Of a stretch of 47,224 nucleotides of DNA, positions 38,307-47,153 are shown one piece after another (the first letter of the stretch is position 1; each line of letters opens with the position of its first letter). A program made the translations under genes and the position numbers. This DNA is from an uncultured Clostridia bacterium (GTDB lineage Bacteria > Bacillota > Clostridia > Oscillospirales > Oscillospiraceae). The stretch spans positions 1 to 47,224 of the forward strand of contig CAMVAV010000012.1 of the NCBI GenBank assembly GCA_947165595.1, in the 5' to 3' direction. The notes beneath the pieces were generated by a model. That model did no database searches, was not told the origin of the DNA, and saw only the letters and a program-made list of their open reading frames with translations.

Positions 38307-39437
38307 TCAATTATGAAAGGCGGCGGCCAGACGCAGCACGTCCTCGAGCGTCGCGCGGTAATAGTCCGCGCTCTCGTCCGCGTAGTCCGCGAAGGCCTTT
38401 GCCGTGCGGTCGATGCCGAACATCGCCGTCACGCCGAGGCCGTACGCCTCGCGCGCGTCCGGCGCGATGCTGCCCACGATGGCGACGAGCGGCACGCCCC
38501 TTGCCCTCGTGCGCCTTGCGACGCCGGAGATCACCTTGCCGCGGACGCTCTGCGCGTCGATGCGCCCCTCGCCGGTGATCACAAGCTCCGCGCCGTCGAG
38601 CTGCGCGTCGAAGTCGACCAGGTCCAGCACCGCCTCGATGCCGGAACGCATCCGCGCGTTCAGAAACGCCAGACAGCCCGCGCCCATGCCGCCCGCCGCG
38701 CCCGCGCCGGGAAGCCCGGCGACCTGCCTGCCGAGGTCGCGTTCAATGATTGCAGCGAGGTGGGCAAGCCCCGCGTCCAGACGCTCAACCATCTCCGCGT
38801 CCGCGCCCTTCTGGGGTCCGAACACACGCGCCGCGCCTTGCGCCCCGCACAGCGGATTGTCCACGTCGGACATCAGCGTCAGCGTCACGCCGTCGAGCAG
38901 CCGCTCCGTCTCGCCGTTGTCGATGCGCGCGATGCGCTCCAGCGTGTCTCCGACGGGGACGAACGCCCTGCCGTCCGCGTCGTAAAACCGCGTTCCCAGC
39001 GCCGCGGCGCAGCCGCAGCCGCCGTCGTTGGTGCAGCTTCCGCCGAGACCCAGCAGCAGCTCGGTGCAGCCGTGCTCCGCCGCGTGACGCAGCAGCTCGC
39101 CCACGCCGAAGGTCGTCGTGCGCGACGGGTCGCGGCGCTCCCCGACCATGGGAAGCCCCGCCGCGGCGCACATTTCGACGACGGCGCGGCTGCCCATGCG
39201 GGCGTAGACGGCGTCCGTCGGCTCGCCCCACGGTCCGCTGACACGGACGGTCACCGGCTCCGCGCCGGCAGCGTCGAGAAAGCAGCCGACCGTGCCCTCG
39301 CCTCCGTCCGCGACGGGGATGGCGGCGACCGTGCATCCCGGCAGGACGCGCGGGACGGACGTGCGCGCGATGGCGCAGATCTCGCGGCTCGTCAGCGTGC
39401 CCTTAAAGGAGTCGGAGACCACGATGACTTTTTTCAT
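38307..39437 (-). CDS. Glycerate 2-kinase
   Basis: A 376-residue kinase of the GarK/GlxK family that makes 2-phosphoglycerate from D-glycerate with ATP. Visible family blocks are VVSDSFKGTLTSREIC at the N-terminus, PVADGGEGTVGCFLDA, GLGGSCTNDGGCGCAAALG, LMSDVDNPLCGAQGAARVFGPQKGA in outline, GAAGGMGAGCLAFL and VITGEGRIDAQSVRGKV. Length is standard. It starts 1 bp after the dehydrogenase stop, so both are one operon that would convert hydroxypyruvate to glycerate and then into lower glycolysis. Confidence 0.95.
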   Translation of the reverse strand: MKKVIVVSDSFKGTLTSREICAIARTSVPRVLPGCTVAAIPVADGGEGTVGCFLDAAGAEPVTVRVSGPWGEPTDAVYARMGSRAVVEMCAAAGLPMVGERRDPSRTTTFGVGELLRHAAEHGCTELLLGLGGSCTNDGGCGCAAALGTRFYDADGRAFVPVGDTLERIARIDNGETERLLDGVTLTLMSDVDNPLCGAQGAARVFGPQKGADAEMVERLDAGLAHLAAIIERDLGRQVAGLPGAGAAGGMGAGCLAFLNARMRSGIEAVLDLVDFDAQLDGAELVITGEGRIDAQSVRGKVISGVARRTRARGVPLVAIVGSIAPDAREAYGLGVTAMFGIDRTAKAFADYADESADYYRATLEDVLRLAAAFHN

Positions 39438-39438
39438 G

Positions 39439-40404
39439 TCACTTGTTCACGACATTTTTCGGCTTGCCGCCGAGAAACGCCTTTGCGTTGTCGACGGAGC
39501 AGTCCATGATGCGCTGGCGGCTCTCCCTGGGCGCCCAGGAGATGTGCGGCGTGAGGATGCAGTTCTTCGCGCCGAGCAGGGGATTGTCCGCGCGGATGGG
39601 CTCGGTGCTGACCACGTCCAGCCCCGCTGCGGCGAGCTTGCCGGAGTTGAGCGCGTCGGCGACGTCCTGCTCGTCGATGAGCTGGCCGCGGGCGTTGTTG
39701 ATGAGGATGACGCCGTCCTTCATCTTCGCGATGGAGTCCCTGTTGATCAGGCGCTCGTTCTGCGGTGTCAGGTTGCAGTGGAGCGTGATGACGTCCGCGC
39801 GCGCGTAGAGCTCGTCAAGCTCCACGTACTCGGCGATCTCCTTTCCGATGTCGGTGGGGTAGAGGTCATTGGCGATGACCTTCATGCCCAGCGCCCTCGC
39901 GATTCTGCCCTCCTGCTGTCCGATGCGCCCGAAGCCGATGATGCCGATGGTCTTGCCCTCCAGCTCGATGAGGGGATAGTCCCAGTAGCACCAGTCGGCG
40001 CAGCTCGCCCAGTTTCCGGCGTGGACCGACTCGCTGTGATGGCCGATGTGATGGCAGATCTCCAGCAGCAGCGCGATGGAGAACTGGCTGACGGACGCGG
40101 TGCCGTAGGTCGGGACGTTGGACACGGGAATGCCCTTTTCCTTCGCGTAAGCGACGTCGACGACGTTGTAGCCGGTCGCCAGCACGCCGATAAACCTGAC
40201 GCCGGGGCAGGCGTCGAGGATGCTCCTTGTAATGGGGGTCTTGTTGGTGAACACGAGCTCCGCGTCGCCGATGCGGTCGATGGCCTCCCGCTCGTCGGTG
40301 AGGCTGGTGCGGTCGTAGACCTTGAGCTCGCCCAGCGCCTCCAGAGCGCTCCAGCTCAGATCGCCCGGATTTTCGGTGTAGCCGTCGAGAACAACGATTT
40401 TCAT
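39439..40404 (-). CDS. D-2-hydroxyacid dehydrogenase (glycerate dehydrogenase/hydroxypyruvate reductase type)
   Basis: A 321-residue NAD(P)-dependent dehydrogenase. The Rossmann motif is GIIGFGRIGQ near residue 155, with an acidic residue (D) ending the next strand (ANDLYP), which favours NAD. Catalytic residues are Arg in NNARGQLID, Glu in STEPIRADNP and His in LTPHISWA. The glycerate kinase gene directly after it supports hydroxypyruvate/glycerate as the substrate pair. ATG 40404 has AAAGGA upstream and a promoter at 40441-40468. Confidence 0.93.
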   Translation of the reverse strand: MKIVVLDGYTENPGDLSWSALEALGELKVYDRTSLTDEREAIDRIGDAELVFTNKTPITRSILDACPGVRFIGVLATGYNVVDVAYAKEKGIPVSNVPTYGTASVSQFSIALLLEICHHIGHHSESVHAGNWASCADWCYWDYPLIELEGKTIGIIGFGRIGQQEGRIARALGMKVIANDLYPTDIGKEIAEYVELDELYARADVITLHCNLTPQNERLINRDSIAKMKDGVILINNARGQLIDEQDVADALNSGKLAAAGLDVVSTEPIRADNPLLGAKNCILTPHISWAPRESRQRIMDCSVDNAKAFLGGKPKNVVNK

Positions 40405-40440
40405 GTGAATCCGTCCTTTCTGACAATCATTTCTGCCTCA

Positions 40441-40468
40441 ATTATACAGCTTTCCCGGCCCGCGTCAA
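40441..40468 (-). promoter_or_regulatory. Promoter of the glycerate operon
   Basis: On the minus strand, -35 TTGACG (40463-40468) and a perfect -10 TATAAT (40441-40446) are 16 bp apart, about 37 bp before the start codon. Confidence 0.8.
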
Positions 40469-40517
40469 CCGGTTCCTGCGCGCGGCGGCGATTTTTTCCG
40501 GCTGGTATTTTTCGTAA

Positions 40518-40563
40518 AATTAACACTTTCTTAATTGTCGAAACGTGTAAAAAAGAGTATGAT
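40518..40563 (+). promoter_or_regulatory. Promoter of the activase operon with AATTAA inverted repeat
   Basis: The -35 TTGTCG (40535-40540) and -10 TATGAT (40558-40563) are 17 bp apart. An inverted repeat AATTAA/TTAATT (40518-40523, 40531-40536) touches the -35 and may be an operator. Confidence 0.6.
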
Positions 40564-40611
40564 GACTGATATTAGTTCAAAACAGGAAATATACGGAAGG
40601 GGCAGGCAGAC

Positions 40612-43530
40612 TTGAAGGTCGGGCTCGACGTCGGCTCCACCACGATCAAATGCGTGGTGCTCGACGACGATGACAACATCATATACGACACCTATGAGCG
40701 GCACATGAGCCACGTCGTCGGCAAGGCGGAGGAGCTGCTGCGCCGCGCGGCGCGGGAGCACGTCCCCGGCGGACGCGCGGTTTTCGCGATTTCCGGCTCC
40801 GCGGGCATGGGCATGGCGGAGGCGGCGGGCGTGCCCTTTGTGCAGGAGGTGTTCGCCACCCGCGTCGCGGCGAAGCGGCTCTCGCCGGAGACGGACGCGA
40901 TCATCGAGCTCGGCGGCGAGGACGCGAAGCTGCTGTTTCTCACCGGCGGCATGGAGGTACGCATGAACGGCTCCTGCGCAGGCGGTACGGGCGCGTTCAT
41001 CGACCAGATGGCGACGCTGCTGAAGCTGACCGACGACGAGCTGGACGCCGCGGCGTCGCGCGCGGAGAAGACCTATTCCATTGCCTCGCGCTGCGGTGTG
41101 TTCGCCAAGAGCGACGTGCAGCCGCTCATCAACCAGGGTGCGCGGACGGAGGACGTCGCCGCGAGCATCTATCAGGCGGTGGTCAACCAGACGATCGCGG
41201 GATTGGCGCAGGGACGGCCCATCCGGGGCAACATTCTCTATCTCGGCGGGCCGCTGACCTTCAACCGCGCGCTTAGGCAGTGCTTCGACCGCACGCTCGG
41301 CGTGACGGGCAGCTGCCCGGACCACAGCCTGCTGTTTGTGGCGCTGGGCGCGGCGTACTACTCGGACACGGAGTTCGACCTGCTCGCCGTGGCGGACCGC
41401 CTGCGCGAGCGCGGCACGGCGGGAACCTATCGTTCCCAGCCGCCGCTGTTCGCGGACGAGGCGGAGTACCGCGCGTTCCGCGCGCGACACGATCGGGCGC
41501 GGGTGGCACGCGCGGACTTCGACGCGGATTACGACAGACCCGTGCACATCGGCATCGACTCCGGCTCCACCACCGTCAAGACCGCCGTGGCGGACGAATC
41601 GGGCGCGCTGCTGTTCACCGATTATCGGCCCAACCGCGGCAACCCCGTGCCGCTGCTGCGCGACACGCTGCGAAGGCTCTACGCGGAACATCCGCGGCTG
41701 CGCGTCGCCTCCGTCACCACGACGGGCTACGGCGAGGAGCTGGCAAAGGCCGCGTTCCACGCGGACTACGGCTTGGTGGAGACGGTCGCCCACTTCACGG
41801 CGGCAAGGCACTTCCTCCCTGACGTCGACTTCATCATCGACATCGGCGGGCAGGACATGAAATGCTTCAAGATCGCGGACGGCGCAATCAGCAATATCTT
41901 TTTGAACGAGGCGTGCTCCTCGGGCTGCGGCAGCTTTTTGCAGACCTTCGCGCAGGCGCTGGGCTACGAGGTCGGGGACTTTGCGCGTCTGGGACTGTTC
42001 GCGCCGCATCCCGTCGAGCTGGGCAGCCGCTGCACCGTGTTTATGAACTCCAGCGTCAAGCAGGCGCAGAAGGACGGCGCGACGGTGGAGAATATCTCGG
42101 CGGGGCTCTCGATCAGCGTGGTGAAAAACGCGATCTACAAGGTCATCCGCGCCTCGTCCCCCGCGGAGCTGGGAAAGCGGATCGTCGTGCAGGGCGGCAC
42201 GTTCCACAACGACGCCGTGCTGCGCGCCTTCGAGCAGGAGATGGGCGTGGAGGTCATCCGCCCCGACATCGCGGGGATCATGGGCGCTTACGGCGCGGCG
42301 CTTTACGGCGCGGCGCACGCGAAGCCGGGACAGGTGAGCACGCTGCTGGACGCCGCCGCGCTCGACGCGTTCCGGCAGGAGACGAAAAGCGAGGTCTGCC
42401 GGCGCTGCGGCAATCACTGCCAGCTCACGGTCAACACCTTCGCGGACGGCGCGTCCTACGTCAGCGGCAACCGCTGCGACCGTCCGGTGACCGGAGAGGC
42501 GGGCGGGGAGGAGCGCAATCTCTGCGCGTACAAGCGAAAGCTGATTCTCTCCTACAGGCCCGGCGAGAACCGGCGCGGCAGGATCGCCCTGCCGCTGTGC
42601 CTCAACCTGTGGGAGCTGCTGCCGTTCTGGCACACGTTCTTCACGGAGCTGGGCTTCGCCGTGTGCCACAGCCCGCTCTCCACCCGCGCGCTCTACCTCG
42701 AGGGACAGGGCACCATCCCCAGCGACACGGCGTGCTTTCCGGCAAAGCTGGCGCACGGGCACATCGCGGCGCTCGCGAGGATGCGGCCGGACGCGATCTT
42801 TTACCCCTGCATGACCTACAACGTGGACGAGGGGCTGGGACAGAACCACTACAACTGCCCGGTCGTGGCGTACTACCCCGAGGTCATCGCCGGCAACTGT
42901 CCGGAGATACACGATACGAAATTCATCTACGACTACGTCGGGCTGCATCGCCCCAGGGCCTTCGCGCACAAGATGCACGGTATTCTGGAGCGGTATTTCC
43001 CCGGCATTCCGGAGCGCGAGGTCCGGCACGCCGCCGGCGCGGCGTACGCCGAATACGCGCGCCACATGGCGCTGCTGCGCGCCGAGGGCGCCCGAATGAT
43101 CGAAGCCGCGCGCGCCGAGGGACGGCACATCATCGTGCTGGCGGGGCGGCCCTACCACGTCGACCCCGAGATCAACCACGGCATCGACACGCTCATCACG
43201 CGTATGGGCGCAACGGTGGTGACGGAGGACGCGCTTTCCGACCGGGTCGAGCCGTTTCGCACGTCGGTGCTCAACCAGTGGACCTATCACGCGCGTCTGT
43301 ACGCGGCGGCGAAGTACTGCGACACGCAGCCGGATATGGACCTGGTGCAGCTGGTGTCCTTTGGCTGCGGACTGGACGCCATCACCACCGACGAGACGCG
43401 GGATATCCTGCGCGAGGGCGGCAAGCTCTACACGCAGCTCAAGATTGACGAGATCACCAACCTCGGCGCGGTTCGCATCCGCCTGCGGAGCCTGTTCGCC
43501 GCGCTGGAGGAAAAGAAAGAAGCGGAGTAA
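40612..43530 (+). CDS. 2-hydroxyacyl-CoA dehydratase activase-like ATPase (two BcrAD/BadFG domains plus DUF2229)
   Basis: A 972-residue protein. The first ASKHA ATPase domain begins GLDVGSTTIKCVVLDDDDN and has the cluster cysteines in MNGSCAGGTGAFIDQMA and IASRCGVFAKSD. The second begins near residue 310 (HIGIDSGSTTVKTAVADESG) with NEACSSGCGSFLQTFA and GSRCTVFMNSSVKQA. A CRRCGNHCQ/GNRCD cysteine cluster and a DUF2229 region (PLCLNLWELLPFWHTFFTEL) follow. Such proteins use ATP to push an electron from ferredoxin onto dehydratase-like partners. In many Clostridia the next gene's product is fused to it; here it is separate. TTG 40612 follows GGAAGGGG by nine bases. Confidence 0.9.
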   Translation: MKVGLDVGSTTIKCVVLDDDDNIIYDTYERHMSHVVGKAEELLRRAAREHVPGGRAVFAISGSAGMGMAEAAGVPFVQEVFATRVAAKRLSPETDAIIELGGEDAKLLFLTGGMEVRMNGSCAGGTGAFIDQMATLLKLTDDELDAAASRAEKTYSIASRCGVFAKSDVQPLINQGARTEDVAASIYQAVVNQTIAGLAQGRPIRGNILYLGGPLTFNRALRQCFDRTLGVTGSCPDHSLLFVALGAAYYSDTEFDLLAVADRLRERGTAGTYRSQPPLFADEAEYRAFRARHDRARVARADFDADYDRPVHIGIDSGSTTVKTAVADESGALLFTDYRPNRGNPVPLLRDTLRRLYAEHPRLRVASVTTTGYGEELAKAAFHADYGLVETVAHFTAARHFLPDVDFIIDIGGQDMKCFKIADGAISNIFLNEACSSGCGSFLQTFAQALGYEVGDFARLGLFAPHPVELGSRCTVFMNSSVKQAQKDGATVENISAGLSISVVKNAIYKVIRASSPAELGKRIVVQGGTFHNDAVLRAFEQEMGVEVIRPDIAGIMGAYGAALYGAAHAKPGQVSTLLDAAALDAFRQETKSEVCRRCGNHCQLTVNTFADGASYVSGNRCDRPVTGEAGGEERNLCAYKRKLILSYRPGENRRGRIALPLCLNLWELLPFWHTFFTELGFAVCHSPLSTRALYLEGQGTIPSDTACFPAKLAHGHIAALARMRPDAIFYPCMTYNVDEGLGQNHYNCPVVAYYPEVIAGNCPEIHDTKFIYDYVGLHRPRAFAHKMHGILERYFPGIPEREVRHAAGAAYAEYARHMALLRAEGARMIEAARAEGRHIIVLAGRPYHVDPEINHGIDTLITRMGATVVTEDALSDRVEPFRTSVLNQWTYHARLYAAAKYCDTQPDMDLVQLVSFGCGLDAITTDETRDILREGGKLYTQLKIDEITNLGAVRIRLRSLFAALEEKKEAE

Positions 43531-43531
43531 C

Positions 43532-44812
43532 ATGGAAACAAGCTATCCGGTCTTCACGCCGGAGATGAAAAAGACGCATAAGATCCTCATTCCCAACATG
43601 GCGCCGGTGCAGTTCCGCATCCTTGCCGCCGCGATGCGGCACGAAGGCTACAACGTGGAGCTTTTGGGCAACTGCGGCTCGCGCGTCGCGGAGCAGGGGC
43701 TCAAGTACGTCCACAATGACACCTGCTATCCCGCGCTGCTGGTCATCGGACAGTTTCTCGACGCGCTGGAGTCCGGGAAGTACGACCTCGACCGCACGGC
43801 GCTCATCATCACGCAGACCGGCGGCGGCTGCCGCGCGTCGAATTACATCTTCCTGCTGCGCAAGGCGCTCGCTCGCGCGGGCTTCGGACAGATCCCGGTG
43901 TTGAGCCTCAACTTCTCCGGCCTTGAGAAGGGCAACAGCGTGCCGATGAGCATTCATTTCGCGCGTATGCTGCTCGCGGCGGTCTACTACGGCGACCTGC
44001 TGATGGCGCTGCGCGCCCAGACGGAGCCCTACGAGCTGCGGCACGGCGACGCGGAGGCGCTGCAGGAAAAGTGGCTGGACGCGATCTGCGGCGAGATCGA
44101 GCGCGGCCGCGGTTATTCCCATCTTGCCATGCGGCGCGTCATGCCGCGCATCGCGCGTGATTTTGCGTCCATCCCGGTCGAGCGCACGCCGAAGGTCAAG
44201 GTTGGCGTCGTGGGCGAAATCTACGTCAAGTACTCCCCGCTGGGGAACAACGATCTCGAAAGGTTCCTCGCCTCCGAGGACTGCGAGGTCAATCTCCCCG
44301 GTCTGATGGGCTTCGTGCAGTACTGCGCCAACGACTGGCTGGTGACGGCGCGGCTCTACGGCGGCAGCTTTGTCGAGCGGCACGTCTCCGGCTGGGTGCT
44401 GGCCTATATCGCGCGCATGGAGCGCGTCATCCTCCGCGTGCTGCGCGACAACGGCTACCACGCCCCGCTGCCGTTCCGGGAGCTGACAAAGCTTATCGAC
44501 GGGCTGATCGGCATGGGCGACATCATGGGCGAGGGCTGGCTGCTGACCGCCGAGATGGCGGAGCTGATCCGCGCGGGCTACGAGAACATCATCTGTGCGC
44601 AGCCCTTCGGCTGCCTGCCCAACCACATCTGCGGCAAGGGCATGATCAACAAGCTGCGTGAGCTCTATCCCCAGGCGAACATCGCGTGCATCGACTACGA
44701 CCCCGGCGCGACGCGGGTGAATCAGGAAAACCGCATCAAGCTGATGCTCGCCGTGGCGCGGGAGCGCCTCGCGGAGCAGGGCGGCGCGGCACGGCGCAAA
44801 AGCGCGTCGTAA
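43532..44812 (+). CDS. C-terminal domain partner of the activase (2-hydroxyacyl-CoA dehydratase-like), stand-alone
   Basis: A 426-residue protein that corresponds to the C-terminal part of the giant fused activase proteins. Family blocks are VELLGNCGSRVAEQGLKYVH, NDTCYPALLVIGQFLDALES, ALIITQTGGGCRASNYIFLL and CAQPFGCLPNHICGKGMINK. Several conserved cysteines could hold a 4Fe-4S cluster, as in dehydratase subunits. ATG 43532 is one base after the activase stop, so the two are translated together and likely form one complex. The substrate is unknown. Confidence 0.88.
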   Translation: METSYPVFTPEMKKTHKILIPNMAPVQFRILAAAMRHEGYNVELLGNCGSRVAEQGLKYVHNDTCYPALLVIGQFLDALESGKYDLDRTALIITQTGGGCRASNYIFLLRKALARAGFGQIPVLSLNFSGLEKGNSVPMSIHFARMLLAAVYYGDLLMALRAQTEPYELRHGDAEALQEKWLDAICGEIERGRGYSHLAMRRVMPRIARDFASIPVERTPKVKVGVVGEIYVKYSPLGNNDLERFLASEDCEVNLPGLMGFVQYCANDWLVTARLYGGSFVERHVSGWVLAYIARMERVILRVLRDNGYHAPLPFRELTKLIDGLIGMGDIMGEGWLLTAEMAELIRAGYENIICAQPFGCLPNHICGKGMINKLRELYPQANIACIDYDPGATRVNQENRIKLMLAVARERLAEQGGAARRKSAS

Positions 44813-44819
44813 TATCCGC

Positions 44820-44848
44820 TTGCGCATCGCCGCGCCGTACGCTATACT
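44820..44848 (+). promoter_or_regulatory. Promoter of the secreted-protein gene
   Basis: The -35 TTGCGC (44820-44825) and -10 TATACT (44843-44848) are 17 bp apart, about 45 bp before the start codon. Confidence 0.6.
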
Positions 44849-44892
44849 GAGGGGGAAAAGACGCGGGGCGGCTGCGAAGGAGGGCGTGCGGA

Positions 44893-45903
44893 ATGAAAAA
44901 GCTGATGCTGCTGTTGCTGCTGACCGTGCTCGGCGGCGCCGCGGCGGTCAACCAAACGGGAGGGAGCGACGGCAATATGGCAAACCTGACGGACACGAAC
45001 GGGATCACAAGGGTCCACTTCACCTACGACCAGTACGCCGGCGACCAGTTCAGGCTGGACGCGTGGGTGGAGGACTTCGGCGCCGGAGGCGCCGTCGCAA
45101 CGGTCGAAAAGCGCGTGGGGCCGATGAACCACACCGGCGTCAAAAAGGAGGGGAAGGTGACGCTCAGCCGCGCACAGGCGGACGAGCTTTTGGAGATTCT
45201 CAGCCGGTACGACATCCGCGCCTGGTCCCGGCTTCGGAGGAGGGGGTACGGCACCTCGCCCTCGCGCATCGTCGCGATCTTCTACGGAGACGAGATGGTG
45301 GATATCCCGTGGGACGCGATCTATCCGGAGAGCCTTCCGCCGCAGGAGGACATCCTGTACTGCGAGCTGTACAACTTCTTCAACGGCGTGCTCCGCGAGA
45401 CGCCGGGCTGGGAGGCGGTGCGCTCGGACGATCTGGAGGACCCGCGGGACAATCCCGCCTACAGGGCGCGGACGGTCGACTGGTTCGGCGGCGCGGTCCC
45501 GCTGGTTCCGGGCACCGGCTCCCTGAGCGAATCATGGTACGGCGCGGAGCTGGACTACGGCACGCGGCGCTGGTGGGACGCGGAGGGCTTTACCGGCGTG
45601 TGGGAGCTGGCGACGGAGGGCTGCGAGGAGAACACCGAGCAGTCGGCGCGCCTGTGCGTTGAACCGGATGGAAGCGTTACCCTGACGCTGGACGGAACGG
45701 AGTGGACGGGAAGACTGCCCGAAAAGCGGTACTACCGCGAGGAGATCGGGCTCCGGCTGGAGTCGGACGGCGAGCGCCGGCGCTTCGGCGTCAGAAATAC
45801 CTGTCGGGACAGCTACGAGCAGATCCGGATCAGCGCGCACCCCGGTCCCCATCCCGAGCCGCAGTTCCCCTACACGGACGATATCCTCGACAAGACCGAA
45901 TGA
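44893..45903 (+). CDS. Secreted protein of unknown function
   Basis: A 336-residue protein with a signal peptide (residues 1-19, KKLMLLLLLTVLGGAAA) and no lipobox Cys. The N-terminal half (TRVHFTYDQYAGDQFRLDAW, VTLSRAQADELLEILSRYDI) and a region with many aromatic residues (FYGDEMVDIPWDAIYPESLP) are mostly beta. A second part (FTGVWELATEGCEENTEQSA ... LTLDGTEWTGRLPEKRYYRE) looks like a small lipocalin-like or META-like barrel that measures substrate or ligand, but I cannot assign a family. AAGGAGGG precedes ATG 44893. It is monocistronic, ending at the hairpin at 45912. Confidence 0.8.
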   Translation: MKKLMLLLLLTVLGGAAAVNQTGGSDGNMANLTDTNGITRVHFTYDQYAGDQFRLDAWVEDFGAGGAVATVEKRVGPMNHTGVKKEGKVTLSRAQADELLEILSRYDIRAWSRLRRRGYGTSPSRIVAIFYGDEMVDIPWDAIYPESLPPQEDILYCELYNFFNGVLRETPGWEAVRSDDLEDPRDNPAYRARTVDWFGGAVPLVPGTGSLSESWYGAELDYGTRRWWDAEGFTGVWELATEGCEENTEQSARLCVEPDGSVTLTLDGTEWTGRLPEKRYYREEIGLRLESDGERRRFGVRNTCRDSYEQIRISAHPGPHPEPQFPYTDDILDKTE

Positions 45904-45911
45904 TTTCAATC

Positions 45912-45955
45912 ATCAAACGACCCCGGCGGCCGCAAGGCCGCCGGGGTCGTTTGAT
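45912..45955. terminator. Bidirectional hairpin terminator
   Basis: A perfect 20-bp stem (ATCAAACGACCCCGGCGGCC with its complement) around GCAA lies between two convergent genes. T-runs are short, but the stem is very stable. Confidence 0.8.
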
Positions 45956-45972
45956 AAAAGAATATGATTGGT

Positions 45973-47049
45973 TCAGGAGGCGCTGAGCTTTTGGATGAGC
46001 TGCTGCGCGGCGCGCTCGTTGTCGTAGTCGGAGGCGGTCGCCCTTTGATAGCCCTTGTGGCCGTAAAACGCGACGGTGGCCTGACCCTCCGCCGTGTCGC
46101 CGATGCGGATGAACGCTTCCTGCAGCGCGGCGATCAGCCTTTCGTCCATGACGGCGGACGCCTTGCTGACCGTGACCGTGTCGTTGTAGATGCCGGCGGT
46201 CACGCCGATGACGCTCGTCTCCTCCCAGATGGTCACCTCGCGCCCGAATTCCGCGTCCCACTGATCGGCGTATTCGCGCCGCGCGTCGGCATAGGTCAGC
46301 AGCGCGTCGACCTCTCCGGCGGCGAGCCGCGCGAAGGCGTCCGAATAGGAGTTTGCCTGCACGGTGTGGCGCAGGTCCGCGACGCCCTTGCCGTAGTGCT
46401 CGTCCAGCCAGAGAGAGGGATAGATGTAGCCGGCGGACGAGGTCGTTCCCATCACGCTCCAGTTCAGGGCGTCCAGCTCCGCCCATGTCAGCTCCTTCCC
46501 GGCGTTGACCTTTTCCGCGGCCGCCATCCCCGCTTCGGAGGGGCCTGCGATGAGAAGAGCGCGGTAAAACACCGTCTGGCGGTCGACCGGCACGGTGGGC
46601 ATACCGTCGTTCCAGGACTTCGCGTCGTCGTAGTCCTTGCTCAGCCCGTCGCGCGTGGCGGTCAGGATCACGTCGCAGCCGTCGTCGTACCGGACGTAGG
46701 TGCCGCCCGGCATCCCGACGCCGACGTCGGCCGTCCCGTCGCGCAGGCGCTCTCCGACCGCCTCGTAGGTTTCGCCCACGTCGATCTCGAAGCTTCCGAC
46801 GTCGATGCCCTGCGCGGCAAGCTCGGTCTGGAGCATCCCTTTGAGCGGTTCCGTTGCCTCGAGAATCTCCTGCGGGTCATGGGAGGGGACGAAGGCGATG
46901 CGCAGTGTGTCGAGCTGCCGGCGCTCCGTGCTGCCGGACGGCTGCTGCGCTGCGCCCTCCGGCGGCGTCGGCTCCGACGGCTGCCCTCCGCAGCAGGCGA
47001 GCAGCGCCGTCAGCAGCAGCGAAAACAGTAAGGCAAGGGTTTTCTTCAT
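45973..47049 (-). CDS. PhnD-like phosphonate/phosphite-type substrate-binding lipoprotein
   Basis: A 358-residue lipoprotein (lipobox LLACC, then a Pro/Ser-rich spacer). The mature domain matches PhnD-type binding proteins: LRIAFVPSHDPQEILEATEP, VGETYEAVGERLRDGTADVG, VGMPGGTYVRY and TSSAGYIYPSLWL. It would bind phosphonate, phosphite or a related anion for an ABC transporter. No permease or ATPase is in the window, though the gene lies close to the right edge and partners could lie further left only through other genes, so it looks orphaned. ATG 47049 has AGGAGG seven bases upstream. Confidence 0.88.
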   Translation of the reverse strand: MKKTLALLFSLLLTALLACCGGQPSEPTPPEGAAQQPSGSTERRQLDTLRIAFVPSHDPQEILEATEPLKGMLQTELAAQGIDVGSFEIDVGETYEAVGERLRDGTADVGVGMPGGTYVRYDDGCDVILTATRDGLSKDYDDAKSWNDGMPTVPVDRQTVFYRALLIAGPSEAGMAAAEKVNAGKELTWAELDALNWSVMGTTSSAGYIYPSLWLDEHYGKGVADLRHTVQANSYSDAFARLAAGEVDALLTYADARREYADQWDAEFGREVTIWEETSVIGVTAGIYNDTVTVSKASAVMDERLIAALQEAFIRIGDTAEGQATVAFYGHKGYQRATASDYDNERAAQQLIQKLSAS

Positions 47050-47124
47050 ACGGCGTCCTCCTTTTCTCATGGCGATTTGAACGGGCGTCCCATACGGAAA
47101 ACGTTTGTCTGTGCAAGCTTATTT

Positions 47125-47153
47125 ATTTTATCATAGACTTCGCCTCAGGGCAA
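47125..47153 (-). promoter_or_regulatory. Promoter of the PhnD-like gene
   Basis: On the minus strand, -35 TTGCCC (47148-47153) and -10 TAAAAT (47125-47130) are 17 bp apart. The leader of about 70 bases has no structure I recognise. Beyond it, 47154-47224 holds no visible gene. Confidence 0.6.

Noticed and set aside
40531-43533. A 1000-residue open frame on the minus strand across the activase gene
   Set aside because: It is opposite the well-supported activase, made of Arg/Ala/Val/His-rich sequence typical of antisense frames in GC-rich DNA, and has no domain.
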